64,000 bases of DNA from Thermosporothrix hazakensis (GTDB lineage: Bacteria; Chloroflexota; Ktedonobacteria; Ktedonobacterales; Ktedonobacteraceae). The notes under the pieces are model-generated. The model had not been told where the DNA came from and made no database searches. It saw only the letters and a program-made list of their open reading frames with translations. Below are positions 52,101 through 59,710 of this stretch, one piece after another. The stretch lies in contig NZ_QKUF01000011.1 of assembly GCF_003253565.1 (NCBI RefSeq), forward strand, positions 1-64,000, in the 5' to 3' direction. How positions within the stretch are numbered: position 1 is the stretch's first letter; each line of letters starts with the position of its first letter. The translations under genes and the position numbers were made by a program.

Positions 52101-54179
52101 TTACGGGTGGTATTGCGGCAGGCCGTTCGCCTGTCGATAGAGCTGAAAGAAGTGGTCGCCACGAACCGCAACATAGTTTGCGCCAAGTGCCTGCGTAATT
52201 TTCAGTGCGTCTCTGGCGGGGATGGTATCCCAGGCGGAGAGCTGCACCGAGATGAATAGCGGCGACGTGCCGTCCCAGTTCGCCGAATCCTGCTTGATCG
52301 CTTCAATGGTGCGATCTACGTTGACCTCGTGCACGCGCAGGGAGACAGGAAGGCCGGCGACGGTGCTGGTTTTGCCGTGACTGTCGTAGTTGTAGAAGAC
52401 ACCAGGCGGGTTCATGTAGTCTTTGTAGGCCCGGGCGATCGCATCGGAGGGGCTATATTGCGTGTCCAGCACATCAACGGTGGTGATGCCCAGTTCCTTC
52501 AGGTAGCGCCGCGAGTGCTCGAAATAGACAGCAAGATTGCTCTTCGGCCACTCGGACGGGTTAAAGTAGCCCATGCCCGACGGGCCAGCGATCAACTGAT
52601 CATTCGGGGTTGCCGTCGTCTGGTAGTAGTTCAGGATGAGTGGCGAGGCGTCACGGAGCAGGGGCGAAATGGTCCAGTTGAGAGGCACCTTACCGCGATT
52701 GGGATCATTCCAGAGCTCGTACATGTGATGCTCGTTATACTGGAGATTATCGCCATCGCTCGCAACATAGGTGAGGTAGATCTTGTTTTCCAGGTTTGGT
52801 GTGGCAGGCGTGGCGGGTGGCTGGTTCGCGCGAGGGATGCCAGAATGCACGGTGAGATTGGTGAACCAATCGGCTGCCAGGGTGTAGATGCCGTGCCGCG
52901 AGAGCATGCGCACGCCGTCGGGCTCGCTATCGAACCAACCGAGATATGGCGTTCCGGGCTGGACCTGCGAGGCGATCTGCTCGAAAAGCCTGGCTTCGCT
53001 CGGCCGGTTGGCTGAGAGCCAGAAGACCATAGCACGGTTCGCGACGACATAATCGCGTAGATTGCCAAACGGTTTCCCGATATCGGAGGTGTGTTCGGGC
53101 TTGATGCCGGTCGCCGAGATCTTATACTCGTTCCACATGTCAAGCGAGATGGTAAGCTGTCTGGTATCGGCAGGCGGCGTGAAGCGATAGACGAAGTAGC
53201 TTGTCCCGTCCGCGAAGCGATGCTGATCGGTCGGGCCATACGAGCAAGAGGAGCTATCGTGATCGAAGACGTACTGTTCCTCGTCGTCGCTACAGGGGAT
53301 GAAATGGGCGATCACCTGACCATCTGCTTTGACCGTGACTTCGTGCACCGAAGGGCCCCAACCGCCCTGTGGGAAGGAGTCTTGCAGGCGAACGTAAATC
53401 GATTCGTTGCCCAGGAAGTTGGACAGATCGATGTCATACACCTTATGATTTGAGCCGTTTGTGATCTCGTTGGTTTCCTCGGCAACGACCTGGAAATGCT
53501 TCCAGTTGTCCTCTGGAATCGAGCTGGCTGCCGTCGGGGCCAGACCAAAGAGCAGGCGATGGTTCGCTTGTGGCCAGAGGTTTGCGATCTCCCAGTTGAC
53601 GACCTCAAGCCGGGTTTTGAAGCGCCCGCGTAGATCCTCAAGGATGGGGAGTTTGTACGGTGCGGCGGTCAATTTTGCGACCATATCAGGGTGAACGACA
53701 ATACCCGTTTTGATACCTGCGAGCGTAGTGGCGGCGTTGATGGTATCGGGAGTATCGGGGTCATAAATAATGATACCTCTGATCTCATGCGTATATTTGC
53801 TGATCAGTTTCCAGGGATCGGTGTACGTAGTAAGGGGGAGTTTCGACTTTTCCAGCCATGTGGTTGCTCCCTCACGCGCGTTGTGTTCGATCAGATAGAT
53901 GCGCGGTCGCTCCCGGTTGATGTTGCCTTCGAGTGTGGCAAGTGTCAATTGCATCTCGGCTGATTGCTCGCCCATATCGATCACATCCAGGTGCCCTGGC
54001 CGGGCGAACGTCGGGAGTTGTTGACCAGCGGGCCAACTGATTCCTTTCTGGTTGGCATCTGGTGCTGCAGGGGAAGCAAATGCAGTTGGTGTATGTATTA
54101 TGCTCATCAGCGTGCAGAGGGTAAGCAGGGAGACGATACAGAGGCTTACCTTTGGCCGCTTCCAGACAGTGTGTACCAT
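52101..54179 (-). CDS. secreted GxGYxYP-domain protein, copy 1
   Basis: 692 residues. Signal peptide (about 1-35, VSLCIVSLLTLCTLMSII ... AFA). The first half has LDVIDMGEQSAEMQLTLATLEG, INRERPRIYLIE and GIIIYDPDTPDTINAATTLAG; the second has YLGWFDSEPDGVRMLSRHG, VASDGDNLQYNEHHMYELW and the name motif GPSGMGYFNPSEWP, where the aromatic before Pro is Asn rather than Tyr as in copies 2 and 3. The family is annotated as putative glycoside hydrolase; no activity is established as far as I know. AGGAGG six bases before ATG 54179 sets the start; an extension to 54395 is rejected. Confidence 0.85.
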   Translation of the reverse strand: MVHTVWKRPKVSLCIVSLLTLCTLMSIIHTPTAFASPAAPDANQKGISWPAGQQLPTFARPGHLDVIDMGEQSAEMQLTLATLEGNINRERPRIYLIEHNAREGATTWLEKSKLPLTTYTDPWKLISKYTHEIRGIIIYDPDTPDTINAATTLAGIKTGIVVHPDMVAKLTAAPYKLPILEDLRGRFKTRLEVVNWEIANLWPQANHRLLFGLAPTAASSIPEDNWKHFQVVAEETNEITNGSNHKVYDIDLSNFLGNESIYVRLQDSFPQGGWGPSVHEVTVKADGQVIAHFIPCSDDEEQYVFDHDSSSCSYGPTDQHRFADGTSYFVYRFTPPADTRQLTISLDMWNEYKISATGIKPEHTSDIGKPFGNLRDYVVANRAMVFWLSANRPSEARLFEQIASQVQPGTPYLGWFDSEPDGVRMLSRHGIYTLAADWFTNLTVHSGIPRANQPPATPATPNLENKIYLTYVASDGDNLQYNEHHMYELWNDPNRGKVPLNWTISPLLRDASPLILNYYQTTATPNDQLIAGPSGMGYFNPSEWPKSNLAVYFEHSRRYLKELGITTVDVLDTQYSPSDAIARAYKDYMNPPGVFYNYDSHGKTSTVAGLPVSLRVHEVNVDRTIEAIKQDSANWDGTSPLFISVQLSAWDTIPARDALKITQALGANYVAVRGDHFFQLYRQANGLPQYHP

Positions 54180-54557
54180 TGGGTCCCTCCTGATGTGCAT
54201 CACTGCAAAAGAGATCAGATCGATAGCGCGTTCTTGCGCTCCGCCATAAAGAGGCAGCTCGTGCGCCTGCATGGTTGATATAGCTGAAGACCTCCTTGCT
54301 GGTAGGTATTCATCAAATGATAGAGAAAAGTAGATACCGTCGAATGGGCCCTGCAAAGGGATTTTACCATGCATAAGCTCTCCTGGAAGGTGCAAGAGTA
54401 CAGGAATGAAAGGGCAAGCTCTAAGGGAAATAATACCATAGAAAGGAACGTTTTGTACAGTTGTTTTATGGAATGTTCACTGTGAAAGGGGATTATTGTA
54501 TAGACATATAGAGATATTGAGCCGACATTGGTCCATGCTTGCTGAGCGTGTGTGCGA
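54180..54557. other. upstream region of GxGYxYP copy 1
   Basis: Next to the start it shares TGATGTGC.TCACTGCAAAAG with the same place upstream of copy 2. Farther up, TGCAAGAGTACA (54391-54402) and ATACCATA (54433-54440) recur upstream of copy 3. No reading frame. Confidence 0.5.
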
Positions 54558-54595
54558 GGCATCTACCTGCCCTCAATCGAGAGCCGGTAGACGCC
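54558..54595 (-). terminator. 3' hairpin of GxGYxYP copy 2
   Basis: GGCATCTACC at 54558 pairs with GGTAGACGCC ending 54595, with inner CCCTC/GAGAG pairing. No T-tract. Confidence 0.6.
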
Positions 54596-54629
54596 TGTGC
54601 ACGAGCGAGTCTACTTCGATTTCAGCAGG

Positions 54630-56684
54630 CTATTTGGGTAAGCCGTTTGCCTGGCGCACGAGCTGGAAGAAGTGGTCACCGCGAACCGGCACGAATTTCG
54701 AGCCAAGCTGCTGTGTGAGGTAGACCACATCAGAGGGGGTCGTTTCCCAGGCGATCAACTGCACCGAGATGAACAGTGGAGACGTGCCATCCCAGTTCGC
54801 GGCTGCTTGCTGGATATCGGCCAGGATTCGATCTCGGGTGAGATCGTGGATCTGCACCGAAACGGGGAGCCCTTCGACAACGCTTGTCGTGCTTTTGGTG
54901 TCATACATGTAGAAGGCACCGTTCACGCCCATATTCTTCTTATACGCCTGGGCGACGCGCGTGTTGACATTGCCGCTATCGAGCACCGCAATCGTGGTCA
55001 GGCCGGTTTGCCGAAGGTATTGCTTTGTGTGCTCAAAGTAGGTGGGAAGCTCGTCCTGCGGCCACTCGGTTGGATAGAAATAGCCCATGCCCGAGGGTCC
55101 GGAAATCAAGACGTCGTTCGCGGTGGCCGTGCGCTGGTAGTAGTCCAGAATGAGCGGCGAGGCGTCACGGAGCAGGGGTGAGATCGTCCAGCTAATGGGC
55201 ACCTTGCCTCGATCTGGGTTGTTCCAGAGCTTATACATGTAGCGCTCGTTATACTGGAGATTGTCGCCGTCGCTCATCACATACGAGACATAGATCTTGT
55301 TCTCCAGCTTCGGCGTGGCTGGCACGGCGGGAGGCTGCATCGAGCGTCGCGTGCCTGAATGTACGGTGAGATTGGTGAACACATCTGCTGCGACCACATA
55401 GACGCCATGTTTTGATAGCATATGCACACCGGCAGGCTCGATATCGAACCAGCCGAGGTAAGGTGTTTCGGGCTGAACCTGCGAGGCAAGCTGCTCGAAC
55501 AGGCGCGACTGGGTGGGATTCACGGTCGAGAGCCAGAAGACCATAGCGCGGTTTGCGACGGCATAATCGCGCAAAGCACCATAAGGCCGCCCGACGTCAG
55601 AGGTCTGCTGTGGCTTGATGCCGGTCGCCGAAACCTTGAACTCGTTCCACATGTCGAATGAGACAACGAGCTGTTTCGTACCAGCAGGCGGCGCAAAGCG
55701 ATAGACGAAATAGCTTGTTGCATCAGCAAAGCGATGCTGGTTATTCGGGTCATACAGGCATGAAGAGCTATCGTGATCGAAGACGTATTGTGCTTCCTCA
55801 TCGCTACAAGGCGTGAATTGCGCGATCACCTGGCCATCTGCCTTCACTGTCACCTGATGGACCGCGGGCCCCCATCCACCCTGAGGGAAAGAGTCCTGAA
55901 GGCGCACGTAGACGGCCTCGTTGCCCAGGAAGTTGGACAGATCGATGTCGTAGACTTTGCGGTTCGAGCTATCCATAATCTCGCGAGTCTCTTGCGCGAC
56001 AACCTGGAAGTCTTTCCAGTTGTCTTCGGGAACGCCAACGCCGAGTGTGGGGCTGAGGCCAACCAGCATGCGGTGTGAAGCCTGGGGCCACAGGTTCGCG
56101 ATCTGCCAGTTGATGACATCCAATTTGGTCTTAAACTTCCCGCGTAGATCCTCAAGAATAGGGAGTGTATACGGTGAGGTGGTTAGTTTTGCGACCATAT
56201 CAGGGTGAACGACGATCCCTGTTTTGATACCTGCCAGCGTGGTTGCAGCATTGATGGTATCGGGAACTGTTGGATCATAAATAATGATGCCCTTGATCTC
56301 GCTCTTATACTTTTTGATGAGATACCAGGCGTCATTGTACAGCGTATAGGGGATACCAGAGTGCTTGAGCCAGGTGTATTTTCCCTCATCTGAATTGTCC
56401 TCAAGCAGGTAGAGTCGGGGTTTGGTCCGGTTGACATTGCCTTCGAGCGTGGAGAGTGTCAGATCCATTTCGTAGGATTGCTTGCCCATGTCAATCGCGT
56501 CCAGGTGGGTTGCTTGAGCGAACCTAGGAAGTGCCTGTCCTTCGGGCCAGCTTATACCTTGAGGCTTTGCTGTCGCTGCGGACGCGGATTGAGGTTCCAG
56601 GAAGCTGACGAGCGTGCAGAGAGTAAGCAGGGAGGCAATAAGAAGGCTTATTACGCCGGGCCGCTTCCAGGTGGTTTGTGTCAT
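54630..56684 (-). CDS. secreted GxGYxYP-domain protein, copy 2
   Basis: 684 residues. Signal peptide about 1-34 (ISLLIASLLTLCTLVSF ... SASA). Same order of motifs as copy 1: HLDAIDMGKQSYEMDLTL, GIIIYDPTVPDTINAATTLAG, YLGWFDIEPAGVHMLSKHG, VMSDGDNLQYNERYMYKLW, and the intact motif GPSGMGYFYPTEWP. Whole-length similarity to copies 1 and 3 shows tandem duplication. A central insertion (FDHDSSSCLYD, with Cys residues) looks like a beta-sandwich module. AGGAGG sets ATG 56684; upstream extension to 56981 is rejected. Confidence 0.87.
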   Translation of the reverse strand: MTQTTWKRPGVISLLIASLLTLCTLVSFLEPQSASAATAKPQGISWPEGQALPRFAQATHLDAIDMGKQSYEMDLTLSTLEGNVNRTKPRLYLLEDNSDEGKYTWLKHSGIPYTLYNDAWYLIKKYKSEIKGIIIYDPTVPDTINAATTLAGIKTGIVVHPDMVAKLTTSPYTLPILEDLRGKFKTKLDVINWQIANLWPQASHRMLVGLSPTLGVGVPEDNWKDFQVVAQETREIMDSSNRKVYDIDLSNFLGNEAVYVRLQDSFPQGGWGPAVHQVTVKADGQVIAQFTPCSDEEAQYVFDHDSSSCLYDPNNQHRFADATSYFVYRFAPPAGTKQLVVSFDMWNEFKVSATGIKPQQTSDVGRPYGALRDYAVANRAMVFWLSTVNPTQSRLFEQLASQVQPETPYLGWFDIEPAGVHMLSKHGVYVVAADVFTNLTVHSGTRRSMQPPAVPATPKLENKIYVSYVMSDGDNLQYNERYMYKLWNNPDRGKVPISWTISPLLRDASPLILDYYQRTATANDVLISGPSGMGYFYPTEWPQDELPTYFEHTKQYLRQTGLTTIAVLDSGNVNTRVAQAYKKNMGVNGAFYMYDTKSTTSVVEGLPVSVQIHDLTRDRILADIQQAAANWDGTSPLFISVQLIAWETTPSDVVYLTQQLGSKFVPVRGDHFFQLVRQANGLPK

Positions 56685-57044
56685 TGGGTCCCTCCTGATG
56701 TGCGTCACTGCAAAAGGCCTGGATAAGAACGTCCGTCCTGATCCGGCATAACATGGAAAAAGAGGCGGAACATGCACCTTGTATCGGAGCGAGTCAGCCC
56801 TTTTTCTGACAAAAGGCTTTGCAGAACAACCATGTGCTGAAAGCGCGTCCATTGCGCTTCCACCGGGTGTGAACTTCTGCAAAGGTGGTAAGAGCACATA
56901 TTTCTTTTGGCGTGAAAGAACATGCTCTCCGTGACATATTACCATATGATTCGGTACTTTGTACAGGTGAATGCTAGACATATGTGGCCGCTCTTTGTCT
57001 ATACATATATGGACATTGAACGAACATGCAGATCAGGAGGCAAG
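56685..57044. other. upstream region of GxGYxYP copy 2
   Basis: Contains GTCAG (56793-56797) and CTGAC (56806-56810), an inverted pair also found upstream of copy 3, and the start-proximal block shared with copy 1. No reading frame. Confidence 0.5.
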
Positions 57045-57087
57045 AAAAAAGGCGCCCGCAGACTCCCGGAGAGAGCCTGTAGACGCC
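57045..57087 (-). terminator. 3' terminator of GxGYxYP copy 3
   Basis: On the minus strand GGCGTCTACAGGCTC pairs imperfectly with GGAGTCTGCGGGCGCC, then TTTTTT (plus-strand A 57045-57050). The only one of the three hairpins that keeps a T-tract. Confidence 0.8.
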
Positions 57088-57097
57088 TTCTACCGTG

Positions 57098-59170
57098 TTA
57101 TCGGGTCGGAGGTAGGCCGTTTGCTTGACGGAAAAGCTGGAAGAAATGATCTCCGCGAACCGTCACGAAATTCGAGCCGAGCTGTTGTGTGAAATAGACC
57201 ACGTCGGACGGGGTGCTATCCCAGGCCACAAGTTGGACCGAGAGGAACAGGGGCGATTTGCCATCCCAGTTCGCCGCATTCTGCTTGATTCGTTCCAGAA
57301 TCTTTTCTCTGGTTGTATCGCGAATCTGTATCGAGACTGGGAGCCCTTCGATGACGCTTGTCTTGCCCTGCGAAGAGGCATTAAAGAAGAGTCCCTGAAT
57401 GCCCATACTCTGGTTATAGGTTTGTGCAACAAAGGGCGAAATATCCTGCTGCACATCCAGCGCATAGACCGTATCAAGGCCAGTCTTTTTCAGGTACTGC
57501 TTCGAGTGCTCGAAGTAGGTCGCAAGCTCTTCGCGCGGCCATTGGGAGGGATAGAAGTAGCCCATGCCTGAAGGCCCGGTAACCAGCACGTCGTTTGGTG
57601 TGGCAGTGCGCTGGTAGTAGTTCAGGATGAGCGGCGAGCCCTCCATGAGGAGCGGCGATGTGGACCATGTGATAGGCACCTTGCCGCGATTGGGATCATT
57701 CCAGAGCATGCGCATGTGGTGCTCGTTATACTGGAAGTTGTCGCCCTCGCTCATTACAAAGGTGACATAGATTTTGTTTTCCAGCGGCGGAGTGGCAGGC
57801 ACTTTCGGGGCCTGAATGGGGCGCTGAATGCCTGAGTGCACGGTGAGGTTAGAGAACCAGTCGGCTGCAATCACGTAGACGCTATGGTTCGACATAATGC
57901 GGACACCATCGGCCTCGCTATCGAACCAACCGAGATACGGCGTTTCAGGCTCGACTTTGGAGGCAATTTCGTCGAGCAGTTGTGCTTCATCGCTGAGCTT
58001 GGACGAGAGCCAGAAGACCATAGCCTTGTTCGCAACCGCATAGTCGCGCAGGTAGCCATAGGGCACGCGGGTATCAGAGGTGACGCGAGGCCGTACACTG
58101 GACGCCGACACTTTGTACTGATTCCACATGTCAACCGAAACGATCAGTTGCTTGGTTCCGGCAGGCGGGGCGAAGCGATAGACAAAGTAGCGTTTCCCAT
58201 CAGCGAAGCGATGCTGATTTTTCGGATCATATTTGCAGGCTGAGCGGCCATGATCAAACACATACTGCTCTTCGGCGTCGGTGCAGGGGATGAATTGCGC
58301 GATCACCTTGCCATCGGCCTTGACCGTCACCTGATGGACGGCAGCGCCCCACCCGCCGATCTGGAAGGCGTCCTCAAAGCGCAGATAAACGGCCTCGTTG
58401 CCCAGGAATTTGGACACGTCGAGGTCGTAGACTTTGCGGTTCGAGCTGTCCATAATCTCGCGGGTTTCCTCGGCGATCACCTGAAAGTCCTTCCAGTTGT
58501 CCTCGGGGACCATGATGCCGGTCATTGGATCGAGCCCGATAAGCATGCGATGTGTGGTTTGAGGCCACAGGTTTGTCATCTGCCAGTTGATCACGTCTAG
58601 CTTGCCTGTGAAGCGGCCTCGCAGGTCCTCGAGGATGGGGAGCTTCAGCGGAGGCGTGGTCAGTTTGGCGACCAGATCAGGATGAGCAACGATGCCTGTG
58701 CGTAGCCCTGCGAGCGTGGTCGCGGCATTGATGGTATCGGGAACATTCGGATCGTAAATAATGATCCCCTTGAGTTCTTTCTTGTATTTGTTGATGAGTT
58801 GCCAGGGATCTTGATACATCTTGTAGGGGACGCCAGTTTCCTGAAGCCAGGTATATTTTCCGTCATCCACCATATGTTCAATCAGGTAGATTCTGGGTCG
58901 TTCGCGATTGACAATGCCTTGCAGCGTGGCAAGGAGCATGCTCATCTCACCTGTCTCATGTTCCAGGTCGATAACGTCCAGATGGTTTGGTTGCGCAAAT
59001 GTGGGAAGTTCCTGGTTTTCGGGCCAGCTTATGCCTTTTGTGTTTGCATGTTGTGATGTTGTTGCTGCAAATGTAGACTCTGGTTGCATAAATCCCGCCA
59101 ATAGGCAAATGGTGAATAGAGAGACGATAAAGAGGCGTAACCTGCGCTGTTTCCATACAGCATGTGTCAT
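57098..59170 (-). CDS. secreted GxGYxYP-domain protein, copy 3
   Basis: 690 residues. Signal peptide about 1-36 (LFIVSLFTICLLAGFM ... TFAA). LDVIDLEHETGEMSMLLATL, GIIIYDPNVPDTINAATTLAG, YLGWFDSEADGVRIMSNHS, VMSEGDNFQYNEHHMRMLW and GPSGMGYFYPSQWP. In copies 1 and 2 the segment is SDGDN; here it is SEGDN. Most diverged of the three at the start. AGGAGG precedes ATG 59170. Presumed exported and active on extracellular glycans, an inference from the family and neighbours. Confidence 0.87.
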   Translation of the reverse strand: MTHAVWKQRRLRLFIVSLFTICLLAGFMQPESTFAATTSQHANTKGISWPENQELPTFAQPNHLDVIDLEHETGEMSMLLATLQGIVNRERPRIYLIEHMVDDGKYTWLQETGVPYKMYQDPWQLINKYKKELKGIIIYDPNVPDTINAATTLAGLRTGIVAHPDLVAKLTTPPLKLPILEDLRGRFTGKLDVINWQMTNLWPQTTHRMLIGLDPMTGIMVPEDNWKDFQVIAEETREIMDSSNRKVYDLDVSKFLGNEAVYLRFEDAFQIGGWGAAVHQVTVKADGKVIAQFIPCTDAEEQYVFDHGRSACKYDPKNQHRFADGKRYFVYRFAPPAGTKQLIVSVDMWNQYKVSASSVRPRVTSDTRVPYGYLRDYAVANKAMVFWLSSKLSDEAQLLDEIASKVEPETPYLGWFDSEADGVRIMSNHSVYVIAADWFSNLTVHSGIQRPIQAPKVPATPPLENKIYVTFVMSEGDNFQYNEHHMRMLWNDPNRGKVPITWSTSPLLMEGSPLILNYYQRTATPNDVLVTGPSGMGYFYPSQWPREELATYFEHSKQYLKKTGLDTVYALDVQQDISPFVAQTYNQSMGIQGLFFNASSQGKTSVIEGLPVSIQIRDTTREKILERIKQNAANWDGKSPLFLSVQLVAWDSTPSDVVYFTQQLGSNFVTVRGDHFFQLFRQANGLPPTR

Positions 59171-59671
59171 ATGGTTCCCTCCTACACGCGGCGCTACAAG
59201 ATATCCGATATAACCCTTCATAACCACCACTCCACTTGATATCTGGGCTTTGTGGGCAACCTGTGCCCGTTCTGATGAATGCTTACGTGCCATCTCACGA
59301 CGAAGAGGCTATACGCCTCATGGTGGAAACAATGTCAGCCCCCCTTTCTGACAGACGTTGAAGCAGTGAGAAACGCGCTGTTGTTGCTAGAAATGTGCGG
59401 GCGCCTGCTCAGGCGCATTTTTCTGAAAGCTGCAAGAGTACAATTTCTATTCTTAAAATGAAGAGTAAGTTCTATCGTAGAGAATACCATAAAAATTGAT
59501 ACTTTGCATGAAGTTTTCTTAACATAATGCTATGCATATTTATCATATTTTTATTTGTATGGATGTATGGAAGTAGAGGGGAATGCTGGTAAAAAAGGAA
59601 AGGAGAAAAATGGAGCAAGGGGTAATAGAAGGCGTGATAGATGATAGGATAGATATGAAGACGTGCAAGGA
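59171..59671. other. upstream region of GxGYxYP copy 3
   Basis: Holds GTCAG-N9-CTGAC (59334-59352) shared with copy 2, TGCAAGAGTACA (59431-59442) and ATACCATA (59484-59491) shared with copy 1, and a plus-strand terminator-like hairpin GCGCCT-GCTC-AGGCGC with ATTTTTC at 59400-59422, although no rightward gene precedes it. Confidence 0.5.
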
Positions 59672-59700
59672 CAGGGGTACGCGAAAAGCCGGTACCCCTG
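59672..59700 (-). terminator. hairpin after the catalase gene
   Basis: CAGGGGTAC (59672-59680) pairs with GTACCCCTG (59692-59700). Poor T-tract, so a weak terminator. Confidence 0.5.
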
Positions 59701-59710
59701 CCTCTCAGGA

